A stretch of 55,190 nt of DNA, from NCBI RefSeq assembly GCF_913063425.1, contig NZ_CAJXYK010000042.1, forward strand, positions 1 to 55,190. The letters are read 5' to 3'. The stretch is from an uncultured Thiohalocapsa sp. GTDB taxonomy: Bacteria > Pseudomonadota > Gammaproteobacteria > Chromatiales > Chromatiaceae. This document shows positions 42,357 to 51,561 of this stretch, piece by piece. The notes beneath the pieces were generated by a model. It was not told the DNA's origin and ran no database searches. It saw only the letters and a program-made list of their open reading frames with translations. Every line of letters starts with the position of its first letter. Positions within the stretch are counted from its first letter, which is position 1. The position numbers were made by a program, and so were the translations under genes.

Positions 42357-43775
42357 ATGGCGCGCACCCGCTCCATTCGCACCCGCCTGCTGCTGGCGCT
42401 GCTGACGATGACGCTGCTGACCCTCGCCGTCTCCACCCTGCTGTCGGCGGCGCTGGACCTGCGCCTGATGCGCGCGAGCGCGCTGCGCGACCTGGAGATC
42501 CTCGCCGCCGTGGTGGGGGAGAACTGCACCTCGGCGCTGGTGTTCGACAGCCCGGACACCGCCGCACGGCATCTGGCGACCCTGGCCGCCGAGCGCCAGG
42601 TGCAGCGCGCCGAGCTCCTGGATGCGGCCGGCCGGCGCTTTGCGCTCTGGCAGCAGCCGGCGGGCGGTCCCGCGGCGGGGCCGGCGGTGGCAGTGCGCCA
42701 CGAGCTGCACCTCGATGGCGCACCGCTCGGCGCCATCGTGCTGCAGGCCCGTCTCGGCGAGCTGCATCGGCAGGTACTGCACTATCTCTGGTTGTCCGCC
42801 CTGCTGGCGTTGGCCACTTTGGTGGTGGCCCTGCTCGTGGCCCTGCGGCTGCAGCGGCGCATCGCCGCACCCTTGTCGAGCCTCGCCGAAACGGCGCGGC
42901 AGGTGTCCGCGCAGCAGGACCTCAGCCTGCGCATGCCGCCGCACGGCCGCGTGGCCGAGCTGGACGACCTCATCGATGCCTTCAACAGCATGCTCGCCGG
43001 CCTCGAGAGCCGCGAGGGCCGCATCCAACAGCAGGCGGCGGCCCTGCACACGGCCAACACCAAGCTGCGCGCGCTCGCCGTGGACCTGTCGCTGCTGGAG
43101 CAGTCGGAGAAGGCCAGGCTCGCCGAGCAGCTCCACGACAGCCCCATGCAGAAGCTGGCCCTGGCGCTGCTGCAGCTGGAGAACGGCCTGGCGGAGCCGG
43201 ATGCCGAAGGCCGCCAGCTCACCGACTCCGGGCTCACGCTGCTGCGCGAGGCCATCGGCGAGCTGCGCACCCTGCAATTCGAGCTGAGTCCGCCGGTGCT
43301 GGCGCAGTCCGGGCTGCCGGCGGCACTCCAATGGCTCGCCAAGCGCATGGGCGAGCGCGCCGGCCTCCCCATCGCCGTCCACCTGCCCGCGGCAGGCGAG
43401 GGCATCGACCTATCCCGCACGCAGTCGGTTACCCTGTTCCAATGCGCCCGGGAGCTGGTATACAACCTGGTCAAGCATGCCGAGGCAAGCCGCGGGCGCA
43501 TCGAGCTGACCTGGGACGCAGCACGCGTGGCGCTGGAGGTGGCCGATGACGGCGTGGGATTTGCCCATACCATGGATACAACCGCCGCCAGCGCGACACC
43601 CCATCCCGGACAGCCCGCGCCGGTGAGCAGTCCAGCCGCAGGCGGCTTCGGCCTGTACAGCATTCGCGAGCGCGTCGCCCTGCTGGACGGCCGCCTCCGC
43701 ATCCACACGGGCCCGCACGGCACGCGGGTCAGTATCCACCTGCCGCGCGACAGCGGTGCCGGGAGCACGACATGA
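42357..43775 (+). CDS. Sensor histidine kinase with CHASE8-like periplasmic domain
   Basis: A 472-residue kinase: TM1 (about 11-33), a periplasmic domain (about 45-140) with GENCTSALVFDSPDTAARHLATLAAERQVQRAELLDAAGRRFA, the CHASE8-type sensor, TM2 (about 142-165), HAMP (APLSSLAETARQVSAQQDLSLRMP), a coiled coil, a HisKA_3-like helix with the phosphorylatable His in AEQLHDSPMQKLALALLQLE (His 260) and an HATPase domain (ARELVYNLVKHAEAS, VADDGVGF, GGFGLYSIRERV). Ends in ATGA overlap with the regulator. YfiR-linked kinases of this form sense envelope signals. Confidence 0.92.
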   Translation: MARTRSIRTRLLLALLTMTLLTLAVSTLLSAALDLRLMRASALRDLEILAAVVGENCTSALVFDSPDTAARHLATLAAERQVQRAELLDAAGRRFALWQQPAGGPAAGPAVAVRHELHLDGAPLGAIVLQARLGELHRQVLHYLWLSALLALATLVVALLVALRLQRRIAAPLSSLAETARQVSAQQDLSLRMPPHGRVAELDDLIDAFNSMLAGLESREGRIQQQAAALHTANTKLRALAVDLSLLEQSEKARLAEQLHDSPMQKLALALLQLENGLAEPDAEGRQLTDSGLTLLREAIGELRTLQFELSPPVLAQSGLPAALQWLAKRMGERAGLPIAVHLPAAGEGIDLSRTQSVTLFQCARELVYNLVKHAEASRGRIELTWDAARVALEVADDGVGFAHTMDTTAASATPHPGQPAPVSSPAAGGFGLYSIRERVALLDGRLRIHTGPHGTRVSIHLPRDSGAGSTT

Positions 43776-44506
43776 CGCTGACCACCCGCTCGGCGGCGGC
43801 CGAAGCAGACCACACCGGGCCCTCGGTGCCGGCAAAGCCGCTGCGCCTGCTGCTGTGCGACGACCACGCCCTGTTCAGAGAGGGCCTGGCAGCACTGCTG
43901 CAACGCAGACCAGACCGGAAAGTCGTGGGCGAGGCCGCCAGCGGCGCCGAAGCGGTGCGCCTTGCCGCCCTGCTCAAGCCCGACCTGGTGGTGCTGGACG
44001 TGGGCCTGCCGGACATCACCGGCATCGACGCCGCCCACGCCATCCGCGGCGCGGCAGCCGACTGCATCGTGGTGGCCCTGTCCATGTACGCCGACGGCCA
44101 CTACGTGGAGGGCATGCTGAGCGCCGGCGCCCGTGCCTACGTGCTGAAGAACGACGTCAGCGGCGAGCTGCTGGAAGCCATCGATGCCGCGAGCCGCGGC
44201 GAGCGCTACCTGAGCCGCACCCTGCGCCTGGCCAGCGGCGCGGACACGGCGCACGGCGATGAGACGGCCCCCGCACCGCTCGGCCGTTGCCCGGACATCG
44301 ACCGGGACCTGCTCACCGGCCGCGAGCGCCAGGTGCTTTGCCTGCTGGCCCGCGGTCGCCGGGCAAAGCAGATCGCCACGGAGCTCGACATCAGCATCAA
44401 GACCGTGGAGACCTATCGCTCCCGCGTCATGCACAAGCTGCACATCGACAACCTGCCGGGGCTGGTGCGCTTTGCCATCCGTGCCGGGCTGGTGACGGCG
44501 GAATGA
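43772..44506 (+). CDS. NarL/FixJ family response regulator
   Basis: A 244-residue DNA-binding regulator. Receiver domain (about 24-140): LLLCDDHALFREGLAALLQRRP, acceptor Asp 76 in LVVLDVGLPDITG, the switch Ser 104 (ALSMYADGHY) and Lys 126 (YVLKNDV). LuxR-type HTH (about 180-240): LLTGRERQVLCLLARGRRAKQIATELDISIKTVETYRSRVMHKL. Overlaps the kinase gene by four bases (ATGA), so it is its cognate regulator. Targets unknown; likely autoregulates. Confidence 0.95.
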   Translation: MTLTTRSAAAEADHTGPSVPAKPLRLLLCDDHALFREGLAALLQRRPDRKVVGEAASGAEAVRLAALLKPDLVVLDVGLPDITGIDAAHAIRGAAADCIVVALSMYADGHYVEGMLSAGARAYVLKNDVSGELLEAIDAASRGERYLSRTLRLASGADTAHGDETAPAPLGRCPDIDRDLLTGRERQVLCLLARGRRAKQIATELDISIKTVETYRSRVMHKLHIDNLPGLVRFAIRAGLVTAE

Positions 44507-44539
44507 GTCAAGGGACGACGCCCTCTGCACAGATCAATA

Positions 44540-44573
44540 TACCGTCACCAGATTTAGTCACCAGATTTAGGCG
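44540..44573. repeat. Diverged TATACCGTC repeat with 14-bp duplication
   Basis: TATACCGTCACC followed by GTCACCAGATTTAGTCACCA in which a 14-base unit (GTCACCAGATTTA) is doubled. Related to the GTATACCGTCCCC family. Just upstream is another tandem, CCTGTTGACGATCG twice at about 44630-44658. Confidence 0.55.
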
Positions 44574-44680
44574 CAGACCGCCGAGGCACGCGAGCGCTGC
44601 TGCCGCTGGGCCATCGCCTCTGCCCGTCGCCTGTTGACGATCGCCTGTTGACGATCGCCTGTGTAGGGAGAACCGCCGTC

Positions 44681-45436
44681 ATGTCCGCCGCCGCCAGACG
44701 CCTGCCGCTGCTGCTCGCCGCCGTCGTCGCGGCATTCACCGCGCGGGCGGACGCTATCCGCACCGAGCGCGTGTTCTTCGCCCCCGGTGCCACCCGCGCC
44801 GTCATCGCCGGCAGCCTCGAGGGCCGCAAGAGCATCGACTACCTGCTCGGCGCCCGCGCCGGGCAGACGCTCTCGGTGACCATGGACAGCGACAACACCG
44901 CCGCGTACTTCAACGTCATCCCGCCGGACGCGCAGGACGTGGCCGTCTACGCCGGCCACTCCGGCCCGGAGCCGAACCGCTATCAGGGCACCCTGGACCT
45001 CGACGGCGACTGGAAGCTCCGCGTCTACCTCTACCGCGCCGCCGCACGCCGCGGCGAGCGCGCGGACTACCGGCTCGACGTCAGCATCACCGGGGAGCCG
45101 GACCCAGCCGCCGCCCGCGCGGCCAACGACTTCGGCCCGCGGGAATGGGACGCCCGCGGCGACCTCGGCTGCGCCCGTGGCGGACAGCCGATGCAGCCCG
45201 CCGCCTGCCCGTTCAAGGTGACGCGCTACCGGATGGAGCCGGGTGCCACCATCTTCGTCCTGCCACCCGGCGTCGCGGCCGAGCCGGGCGCCGAGCGCAT
45301 CCTCTATTTCCAGGGCGGCGCATGGTCCACGCCCACGGCGGATGCCGTAGCGGTGAGCAAGCGCGCCGACCTCTGGACCGTCACCGTCGGCGCGGAGACC
45401 TACGAGATCCCGGAGGCCGTCATCGTCGGCGGCTGA
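44681..45436 (+). CDS. PliG-like periplasmic protein (lysozyme-inhibitor-like), intact copy
   Basis: A 251-residue secreted protein from ATG 44681 (GGGAG upstream). Signal peptide RLPLLLAAVVAAFTARA, then domain 1 AIRTERVFFAPGATRAVIAGSLEGRKSIDYLLGARAGQTLSVTMDSDNTAAYFNVIPPD...GTLDLDGDWKLRVYLYRAAARRGERADYRLDVSI, resembling PliG g-type lysozyme inhibitors, and a C-terminal beta domain (CPFKVTRYRMEPGATIFVLPP, GGAWSTPTADAVAVSKRADLWTVTVGAETYEIPEAVIVGG) not found in PliG. Two dead relatives of domain 1 lie near 33.4 and 34.2 kb. Function in lysozyme defence is inference. Confidence 0.7.
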   Translation: MSAAARRLPLLLAAVVAAFTARADAIRTERVFFAPGATRAVIAGSLEGRKSIDYLLGARAGQTLSVTMDSDNTAAYFNVIPPDAQDVAVYAGHSGPEPNRYQGTLDLDGDWKLRVYLYRAAARRGERADYRLDVSITGEPDPAAARAANDFGPREWDARGDLGCARGGQPMQPAACPFKVTRYRMEPGATIFVLPPGVAAEPGAERILYFQGGAWSTPTADAVAVSKRADLWTVTVGAETYEIPEAVIVGG

Positions 45437-45503
45437 CGGGCCGCGGCGGGCCTCCCGGCATCCACCGCACCACCCACCAAGCTGCTGCCCGGTACCACCG
45501 CCC

Positions 45504-46067
45504 ATGCTCACGCCCCGCTTCGAGGCGGCCCTTGTCTACGCCGCCCAGCTCCATGCCGCGCAGACCCGCAAGGGCAGCGGCGTGCCCTATGTATCGCACC
45601 TGATGGCGGTGGCGAGCCTGGTGCTGGAGGCGGGCGGCGACGAGGACGCCGCCATCGCCGCGCTGCTGCACGACGCAGCCGAAGACCAGGGCGGGCTCCG
45701 GACCCTGGCGGAGATCCGCCGGCGCTTCGGCGACGCGGTTGCGGACATCGTCGCCGCCTGCTCGGACACCTTCGAAGAGCCCAAGCCCCCCTGGCATGCC
45801 CGCAAGCGCGCCTACCTGGCGCACCTGCGCGACGCGCCGCCGTCGGTGCGGCTCGTCTCCTGCGCGGACAAGCTGCACAACGCCCGCGCCATCGCCACGG
45901 ATCATCGCCGGCTCGGGGATGCCCTGTGGGCGCGCTTCAACGCCGGCCGTGACGACATCCTCTGGTACTACCGCGAGCTCGCGGCCATCTTCACCGAGCA
46001 GGGCCCGGAGCCCCTTGCCGCCGAGCTGGCGCTGGTGGTGGAGGGCCTGCACCGCGACACCGGCTGA
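45504..46067 (+). CDS. HD-domain hydrolase, SpoT/MESH1-like
   Basis: A 187-residue single-domain protein: YAAQLHAAQTRKGSGVPYVSHLMAVASLVLEAGGDEDAAIAALLHDAAEDQGGLRTLAEIRRRFGDAVADIVAACSDTF and VSCADKLHNARAI. The His (Y..HL), HD.AED and CADK.HN motifs are those of the HD domain of RelA/SpoT, matching single-domain MESH1-like enzymes that remove pyrophosphate from (p)ppGpp or related nucleotides. No synthetase domain. Metal-binding residues intact. Confidence 0.88.
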   Translation: MLTPRFEAALVYAAQLHAAQTRKGSGVPYVSHLMAVASLVLEAGGDEDAAIAALLHDAAEDQGGLRTLAEIRRRFGDAVADIVAACSDTFEEPKPPWHARKRAYLAHLRDAPPSVRLVSCADKLHNARAIATDHRRLGDALWARFNAGRDDILWYYRELAAIFTEQGPEPLAAELALVVEGLHRDTG

Positions 46068-46200
46068 GCCGGTACCCGCACCGTGCAGCCCCGCTCAGCG
46101 TCCCGCCGGTCAGCCGCCGCGGCGGGACACGCCGGACGCCGCGGCAACGGCTACCATAGGCGCATCTGCCGCGAGTACCCGCCGGGGAGGAGCCCCACAC

Positions 46201-46878
46201 ATGCTGCCGGTCGAGGCCATCGTCCTGGATATCGAAGGCACCACCACCGCCGTCGCCTTCGCCACCGACGTGCTCTACCCCTATGCCCGGGCGCGCCTGC
46301 CCAACTATGTCCGCCAGCACCGCGACGAGCCGGCGGTGGCGGCCATCCTGGACGAGGCGCGGGCGGCGGGTGAGGTCTGGAACGACGAGGCGGTGGTGGT
46401 GCGCATGTGCCATTGGATGGAGCGGGACCAGAAGGTCACGCCGCTCAAGGAGCTGCAAGGGCTCATCTGGGAGGAGGGCTACCGCAGCGGCGTGCTCACC
46501 ACCCACCTGTATCCGGACGTGGCGCCGACGCTCGCCGCATGGCACGCCCGCGGGCTCAGGCTCTACATCTACTCCTCCGGCTCCGCATACGCCCAGCGGC
46601 TCATCTACGGCCACACCGTCGCCGGCGATCTGACGCCGCTGTTGTCCGGCTACTTCGACACCCGCATCGGCCACAAGCGCGAGGTGGCCTCCTACCGGCG
46701 CATCGCCGAGGCCATCGGCACCCCGCCCGGGCGCATCCTGTTCCTGTCGGACGTCCGCGAGGAGCTCGATGCCGCCCGGGAGGCCGGCTGGCAGACGCTC
46801 TGGCTGGTGCGCGAGGGGCTGCCGGGGCTCGCCGCCGCGCACCGGCGGGTGACGCGCTTCGACCAGATTCGGCTCTGA
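46201..46878 (+). CDS. mtnC: Acireductone synthase (enolase-phosphatase E1) MtnC
   Basis: A 225-residue HAD-family enzyme of methionine salvage that enolises and dephosphorylates 2,3-diketo-5-methylthiopentyl-1-phosphate. VEAIVLDIEGTTTAVAFATDVLYPYAR has the DxExT nucleophile motif (Asp 10), LKELQGLIWEEGYRSG, YSSGSAYAQRLIYGH, GHKREVASYRRIAEAIG and ILFLSDVREELDAAREAGWQTLWLVREG complete it. GGAG precedes ATG 46201. Other salvage genes are not in the window. Confidence 0.95.
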   Translation: MLPVEAIVLDIEGTTTAVAFATDVLYPYARARLPNYVRQHRDEPAVAAILDEARAAGEVWNDEAVVVRMCHWMERDQKVTPLKELQGLIWEEGYRSGVLTTHLYPDVAPTLAAWHARGLRLYIYSSGSAYAQRLIYGHTVAGDLTPLLSGYFDTRIGHKREVASYRRIAEAIGTPPGRILFLSDVREELDAAREAGWQTLWLVREGLPGLAAAHRRVTRFDQIRL

Positions 46879-46963
46879 GCCAGGCCACAGACGCGCGGCG
46901 GGCCGGAGCAGGCGAATCCCGACGCGCCGGGGCGGCACCGCAACGTCGCCGCCGGCAACAGCG

Positions 46964-47872
46964 CTACAGAATCCCCTCGCGCTTCAGCTGGCTGGTGAGC
47001 ACCTCGATCTGCACGTCGAGGTCCTCCACATCCCGCTCCAGCAGCACCTGGCGCTGCTCGCGGAAGGCGGCCTCCACGGTCCCCAGCGCGTCGCGAAAGC
47101 GTTGGTCCAACGCCGGTGCGGCCACCTGCCCATGGGTCTTCGCATAGCCCTCCACCACCCGCTGCACGCCATCCAGGTAGACGTTCAGGAACTTGCGCGC
47201 CCGCCAGAGATCCCGCGGGTCGTCCTGCACGCGCTGCAGGATGTCGCGCGCCAGCGCCGCGATGCCGGCGAGCCGCGTGTCCAGCTCCGGTTGGCGCATG
47301 TGGCGGCTCGCCTCCTCGATGGCCGTGATGGAGTCAGCGGCGCGCCGCAGCGACTGCTCGGCATGGCTGCCCATGCCCTGTGGTCGCCGGCGCACGGGAA
47401 GATCCAGGCCATACGCAAACTGGAACCCGAGCAGCGTCACCAGCGCGAAGGCGATGCCGATCGTCGGATCGTGCCCGGCACCGAGCCAGGCGGTGACGCC
47501 GCTGCCGAGGGCAATGAGTCCGGCACCGAGGGTCTGCGGCGGCCAGCGCCGCCACCAGGCGCCGCCGTGCAGGGCGAAGGCGCCGTCGGCGAGCCCGCGC
47601 CGCGCCAACAGCGCACCGCCCAGGAACAGGCCGTAGCCCACCGCGTCACCCAGCAGCAGCACCAGCTGCCCCCGCATCAGCGCCACCAGCGCGGCGGCCG
47701 CCGCCGGCAGCGGCAGCACGAACAGGAGCCAGTCCGGCACCCCAGCCGCACGGCCCCGTTGCGACCCCTGGGCCGCCGCACCGCCGCGCGCGCCGGCGAG
47801 CAATTGCCACAGCAGCACCAGCAGACCGGCGCCGATGGCGAGGAGCAGCAGCAGGAACAGCAGTCGCTTCAT
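46964..47872 (-). CDS. XpaC-like (5-bromo-4-chloroindolyl phosphate hydrolysis family) membrane protein
   Basis: A 302-residue protein from ATG 47872. About five hydrophobic helices in the first half (LLFLLLLLAIGAGLLVLLWQLL, WLLFVLPLPAAAAALVALM, LLLGDAVGYGLFLGGALLA, GAGLIALGSGVTAWLG, IGIAFALVTLLGFQFAYGL), then a helical cytoplasmic domain (ITAIEEASRHMRQPELDTRLAGIAALARDILQRVQDDPRDLWRARKFLNVYLDGVQRVVEGYAK...LKREGIL) typical of XpaC. XpaC proteins usually pair with TelA; none is here. Its true role is unknown. A 44-residue ORF lies ten bases upstream. Confidence 0.85.
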   Translation of the reverse strand: MKRLLFLLLLLAIGAGLLVLLWQLLAGARGGAAAQGSQRGRAAGVPDWLLFVLPLPAAAAALVALMRGQLVLLLGDAVGYGLFLGGALLARRGLADGAFALHGGAWWRRWPPQTLGAGLIALGSGVTAWLGAGHDPTIGIAFALVTLLGFQFAYGLDLPVRRRPQGMGSHAEQSLRRAADSITAIEEASRHMRQPELDTRLAGIAALARDILQRVQDDPRDLWRARKFLNVYLDGVQRVVEGYAKTHGQVAAPALDQRFRDALGTVEAAFREQRQVLLERDVEDLDVQIEVLTSQLKREGIL

Positions 47873-47882
47873 GGCGGCAGCC

Positions 47883-48017
47883 TCAACGCGGTGCGGCCGG
47901 CAGCACGCCGGCCGCCGCCGGCGCACTGCATGAGGTGAGCAGCGCCTGCGACGACGCGACGCCGATGCCCACCACCAGGAGCAGGATGCCGAGCAGGCGA
48001 CGTTGTCGATCCGACAT
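47883..48017 (-). CDS. 44-residue secreted or membrane peptide (hypothetical)
   Basis: From ATG 48017 (GGAG 12 bases upstream) the frame reads MSDRQRRLLGILLLVVGIGVASSQALLTSCSAPAAAGVLPAAPR and stops ten bases before the XpaC-like start. A basic N-terminus and a 17-residue hydrophobic stretch look like a signal anchor or signal peptide. RBS, tight spacing and sensible composition support it as the first gene of a two-gene operon. No family known. Confidence 0.5.
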   Translation of the reverse strand: MSDRQRRLLGILLLVVGIGVASSQALLTSCSAPAAAGVLPAAPR

Positions 48018-48544
48018 GGCAAAGGTCTCCGCATACCGGCCAAGCAGCGGCCGGCGGCTGTGATGGCGGCCCCGCCGGGAGCGCCGCCTGAGCCCGGCAC
48101 GCGCTGCTCAGTATGGCGCAGAAGCAGTGCCGCCGCGAGCACGCACGCCTCTTCGACCACGATCCTGCCTTGGATCAAGCGCCGCGCAACCGAGCTTGAC
48201 CGGCCGTGTACTCTCGCCCGAGCATAGGTCTTACACCTTCCATTGCTTAGGCGTTTCACTGATGCTTGCATCAGGTCTTGCGCAATTCGACGAGGCGCAG
48301 CCCACCGCCCCAAGTCATCAGCCGCCCGGATGGGCGCCGCACCCAATTCCACCCGGTGCCTGGCGCAAACCGTTCGTCGCCGCTGGACGCGCTGCCGGGA
48401 GACACCCGCTTCCGCCACCGCCGCCCCCGCGGCGACTGCCGACGCCAGGGGGCCGGCGCTGCGGGTCTCCCACGGACCCCGCCGTCGCGATCTGGTCTTT
48501 GCGCGGCGCTGCCTGCCCGCTCGCAGCCGCCTGAGGCCCTGCAC
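48018..48544. other. Gene-free stretch upstream of the DISARM-like locus
   Basis: About 527 bases with no supported gene. The frame of drmD stays open back to 48266, but the added residues are Arg/Pro-rich and look non-coding. The AT-richer segment near 48215-48265 (TCTTACACCTTCCATTGCTT) could hold the promoter; no clear boxes. Confidence 0.45.
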
Positions 48545-51478
48545 ATGGACATGCAACGCGGGCTGACGCCCACCCTGGCACCGGGCGCACGCGTCACCAT
48601 CCGCGACGAGGACTGGGTCATCCGACGCATCGATCTCAGCGACGACGGCGGCCAGGCCCTGACCTGCGACGGCCTCTCCGAGCTGGTGCGCGGCACCTCC
48701 GCCATGTTCCTCGACCGCCTGGAAGCCGACATCGCCGTCCACGACCCGGCGCAGACCGAGCTGTTCCAGGATCTGAGCGACTACTTCACCGACACCCTGC
48801 TCTATCTGGAAAGCCAGCGCCTGCGCACGGTCGCCAACGATGCCCACATCCACCGCGCCCACCAGGCGGTGATGCAGGTGGCCGAGTACCAGCGCGTGCC
48901 CGCCGAGCAGGGGCTCCGGCAGGTCCGGACCCGCATCCTCATCGCCGACGGGGTCGGCCTCGGCAAGACCCTCGAAGCCGGCATGCTCACCACGGAGCTC
49001 GACATCCGCGGGCGCGGCCGCCGCATTCTGGTGGTCACGCAGAAGAGCATGCTGACCCAGTTCCAGAAGGAATGGTGGTCCCGCTTCACCATCCCCCTGG
49101 TGCGGCTCGACTCCGCCGGCATCCAGCGCATCCGCAACAACCTCCCGTCCGGCCACAACCCCTTCAACTACTACGACAAGACCATCGTCTCGATGGACAC
49201 GCTGAAGGGCAACAGCGAGTACCGCAACTATCTGGAGACCTCGCGCTGGGACATCATCGTCATCGACGAATGCCACAACGTCGCCATGCGCAAGGGCGAC
49301 ACGGGCTCGTCCCTGCGCGCCCGGCTGGCCAAGCAGCTCGCCACCAAGTCCGACACCCTGATCCTGCTCTCGGCGACCCCCCACGACGGCTCGGCGCACA
49401 GCTTCGCCTCCCTGATCTGGCTGCTGGACCCCACGGCCATCTCGGACCCGGACGACTTCACCCGCGCCGACCTGGACCGCAAGGACCTGTTCGTGCGCCG
49501 GTTCAAGAAGGACATCAAGGGCCAGGCCCAGGGCCAGTTCCCGGAGCCGTTAACCCGCCGGCTGTCCGCCCAGGCCACGCCGGAGGAAGAAGCCGCCTTC
49601 CAGGCCGTGCTGCAGATCCCCTTCACCCAGCGCGGCGAGCGGGCCCAGGGCAGACAGGGCGAGCTGCAACGGGTGGGGCTGCAAAAGGCCCTGTTCTCCA
49701 GCCCCGCCGCGGCGGCCGCCTACGCGCAGAACCGCATCGACAAGCTCGGCCGGAAGCCGAGGCCCACCAACGCCGAGCAGGCCGAGATCCACGCCTTGGA
49801 GGCATTGCTGCGTGCACTGGACGCCATTGATCCCGAGCGCTTCAGCAAGTACCAGCGCCTGCTGACCGCGCTGCGCGCGCCCGACGCCCGCTTCACCGGC
49901 GCCGACACCAGGGACCGGCTGGTGATCTTCTCCGAGCGCATCGAAACCCTGCACTGGCTCCTGGCGCACCTGTCACGCGACCTCGGCCTCGCGCCCCAGG
50001 CCTTCACGGTGCTGCACGGCGGCCTGGCGGACATCGAGCAGCAGGAGATCGTCGAGCGCTTCGGCCAGGAGCACGACCCGCTGCGCGTGCTGCTGTGCTC
50101 CGACGTCGCCGCCGAGGGGCTCAATCTGCACTACCTCTGCCACCGGCTGGTGCACTTCGACCTGCCCTGGTCGCCCATGGTCTTCCAGCAGCGCAACGGC
50201 CGGGTGGACCGCTTCGGCCAGGCGCACACCCCGCGCATCGACTACCTGCTCACCGCATCCGACCTCGAGCGGGTCAAAGGGGATCTCCGCGTCATCGCGG
50301 TCCTGGTGCAGAAGGACGAGCAGATCAGCCGCAACATCGGCGACCCGGCGTCCATCCTGCGCAAGCACAGCATCGAAGCCGAAGAGCAGGTGGTCGCCGA
50401 GGCCCTCGCCGGCGGCATGACCGCCGAGCAGTTCCAGCGCGAGTGCATCGATGCGGCCGCGGCCCCGGACGCAGCAGACGACGGGGACGACTGGGAGGCC
50501 CTGCTGTTCGGCACCGCCGATGCGCCACCAACCGCTGGGCCGCCGCCGGAGCCACACCGCTTCTTCGGGGACGTCTACGCCTTCGCCAAGCAGGCCATCG
50601 CCACCATCCCGGAGGCCGACGGCTACCGCATCGACGACCAGGCCCGCATGCTGCGCCTGGACCCGCCCGCGGACCTGCGCCGACGGCTGCGCCGCCAGCT
50701 GCCCGCCGAGGTGCTGCGCGAGACCGACCAATACCTGCTCTGCGCCCACCGGGGCATCGTCGAGGAATCCATCCAGCGCGCCCGCGAAGCCGACCGCCAG
50801 GGCGCAGCCTGGCCCGACATCCAGTTCCTCTGGCCCCAGCACCCCATCTGCCAGTGGCTCATGGACCGGGTCATCGGTGCCGTCGGCCGCCGGCGTGCCC
50901 CGGTCATTGCGAGCACCCAACTGGCGGCGGACGAGCACGCCTTTCTGATGCTCGGCCTGATTCCGAACCGCAAAGGCCAGCCGCTGATCGCCGAGTGGAA
51001 GGCCGTGACCCGCCAGGGCCAGGCCGACTACGTGGTCGAAGACTTCGACGCCTTCTGCACCCGCGCCGGCATCGCGGAGCGCAAGCTCCCCAACCCCAAG
51101 CGCCCGCTGGACCTGGCGGCGCTGCAACACTCACTCCCTGAGGCCGTCGTGGCCATGCAGCGCTGCGTCGAGGGCCAGGTCGAGCAGTTCAGCGCCGCCC
51201 GCGACGCGGAGGTCCGGCGCAAGCTCACGGAGCTCGACGAGCTGCGCAGTGCCCAGGAGCGCCAGCTGGAGCTGCGCCTGGCCGGGTCGGACCAGCCCGA
51301 GCAGCTCAAACAGGGCAAGCGGGCACAGCGGCTGAAAGACATCGAGCAGGTCTTCGCCGAATACGGCCAATGGGTCAAGGACAGCCTGGAGGTGCAATCC
51401 GTGCCCTTTGTGCAGGTGCTTGCCGGCGTCACGGGAATCGGCAAACGGGCCCACTCGCCAGGGAGAAGGTTGCGGTGA
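48545..51478 (+). CDS. drmD: SNF2-like helicase, DISARM protein DrmD
   Basis: A 977-residue SNF2-family helicase/translocase from ATG 48545. Motif I GVGLGKTLEAG (136-146), motif II VIDECHN (241-244 DECH), motif III LLSATPHDG (276-282), motifs V-VI VLLCSDVAAEGLNLH and QQRNGRVDRFGQ, then a long C-terminal helical region (RRKLTELDELRSAQERQLELRL). It is followed by an N6-adenine methylase (DrmMI-like), the order of class-1 DISARM, a defence system combining a helicase, a methylase and DrmABC against phage. An upstream start at 48266 is not favoured. Confidence 0.85.
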   Translation: MDMQRGLTPTLAPGARVTIRDEDWVIRRIDLSDDGGQALTCDGLSELVRGTSAMFLDRLEADIAVHDPAQTELFQDLSDYFTDTLLYLESQRLRTVANDAHIHRAHQAVMQVAEYQRVPAEQGLRQVRTRILIADGVGLGKTLEAGMLTTELDIRGRGRRILVVTQKSMLTQFQKEWWSRFTIPLVRLDSAGIQRIRNNLPSGHNPFNYYDKTIVSMDTLKGNSEYRNYLETSRWDIIVIDECHNVAMRKGDTGSSLRARLAKQLATKSDTLILLSATPHDGSAHSFASLIWLLDPTAISDPDDFTRADLDRKDLFVRRFKKDIKGQAQGQFPEPLTRRLSAQATPEEEAAFQAVLQIPFTQRGERAQGRQGELQRVGLQKALFSSPAAAAAYAQNRIDKLGRKPRPTNAEQAEIHALEALLRALDAIDPERFSKYQRLLTALRAPDARFTGADTRDRLVIFSERIETLHWLLAHLSRDLGLAPQAFTVLHGGLADIEQQEIVERFGQEHDPLRVLLCSDVAAEGLNLHYLCHRLVHFDLPWSPMVFQQRNGRVDRFGQAHTPRIDYLLTASDLERVKGDLRVIAVLVQKDEQISRNIGDPASILRKHSIEAEEQVVAEALAGGMTAEQFQRECIDAAAAPDAADDGDDWEALLFGTADAPPTAGPPPEPHRFFGDVYAFAKQAIATIPEADGYRIDDQARMLRLDPPADLRRRLRRQLPAEVLRETDQYLLCAHRGIVEESIQRAREADRQGAAWPDIQFLWPQHPICQWLMDRVIGAVGRRRAPVIASTQLAADEHAFLMLGLIPNRKGQPLIAEWKAVTRQGQADYVVEDFDAFCTRAGIAERKLPNPKRPLDLAALQHSLPEAVVAMQRCVEGQVEQFSAARDAEVRRKLTELDELRSAQERQLELRLAGSDQPEQLKQGKRAQRLKDIEQVFAEYGQWVKDSLEVQSVPFVQVLAGVTGIGKRAHSPGRRLR

Positions 51479-51561
51479 GGTACTCACCGCATGCCAAGGA
51501 CTGCAAGCCCAGGCCCAGGCGTCTACACTAGACCAGTCGCCAGACCAGTCTTGAGGCAAAC

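Noticed and set aside
48266-48544. N-terminal extension of DrmD from an upstream ATG
   Set aside because: The extra 93 residues are Arg/Pro-rich and resemble non-coding GC-rich DNA; ATG 48545 starts just before the first domain-like sequence.
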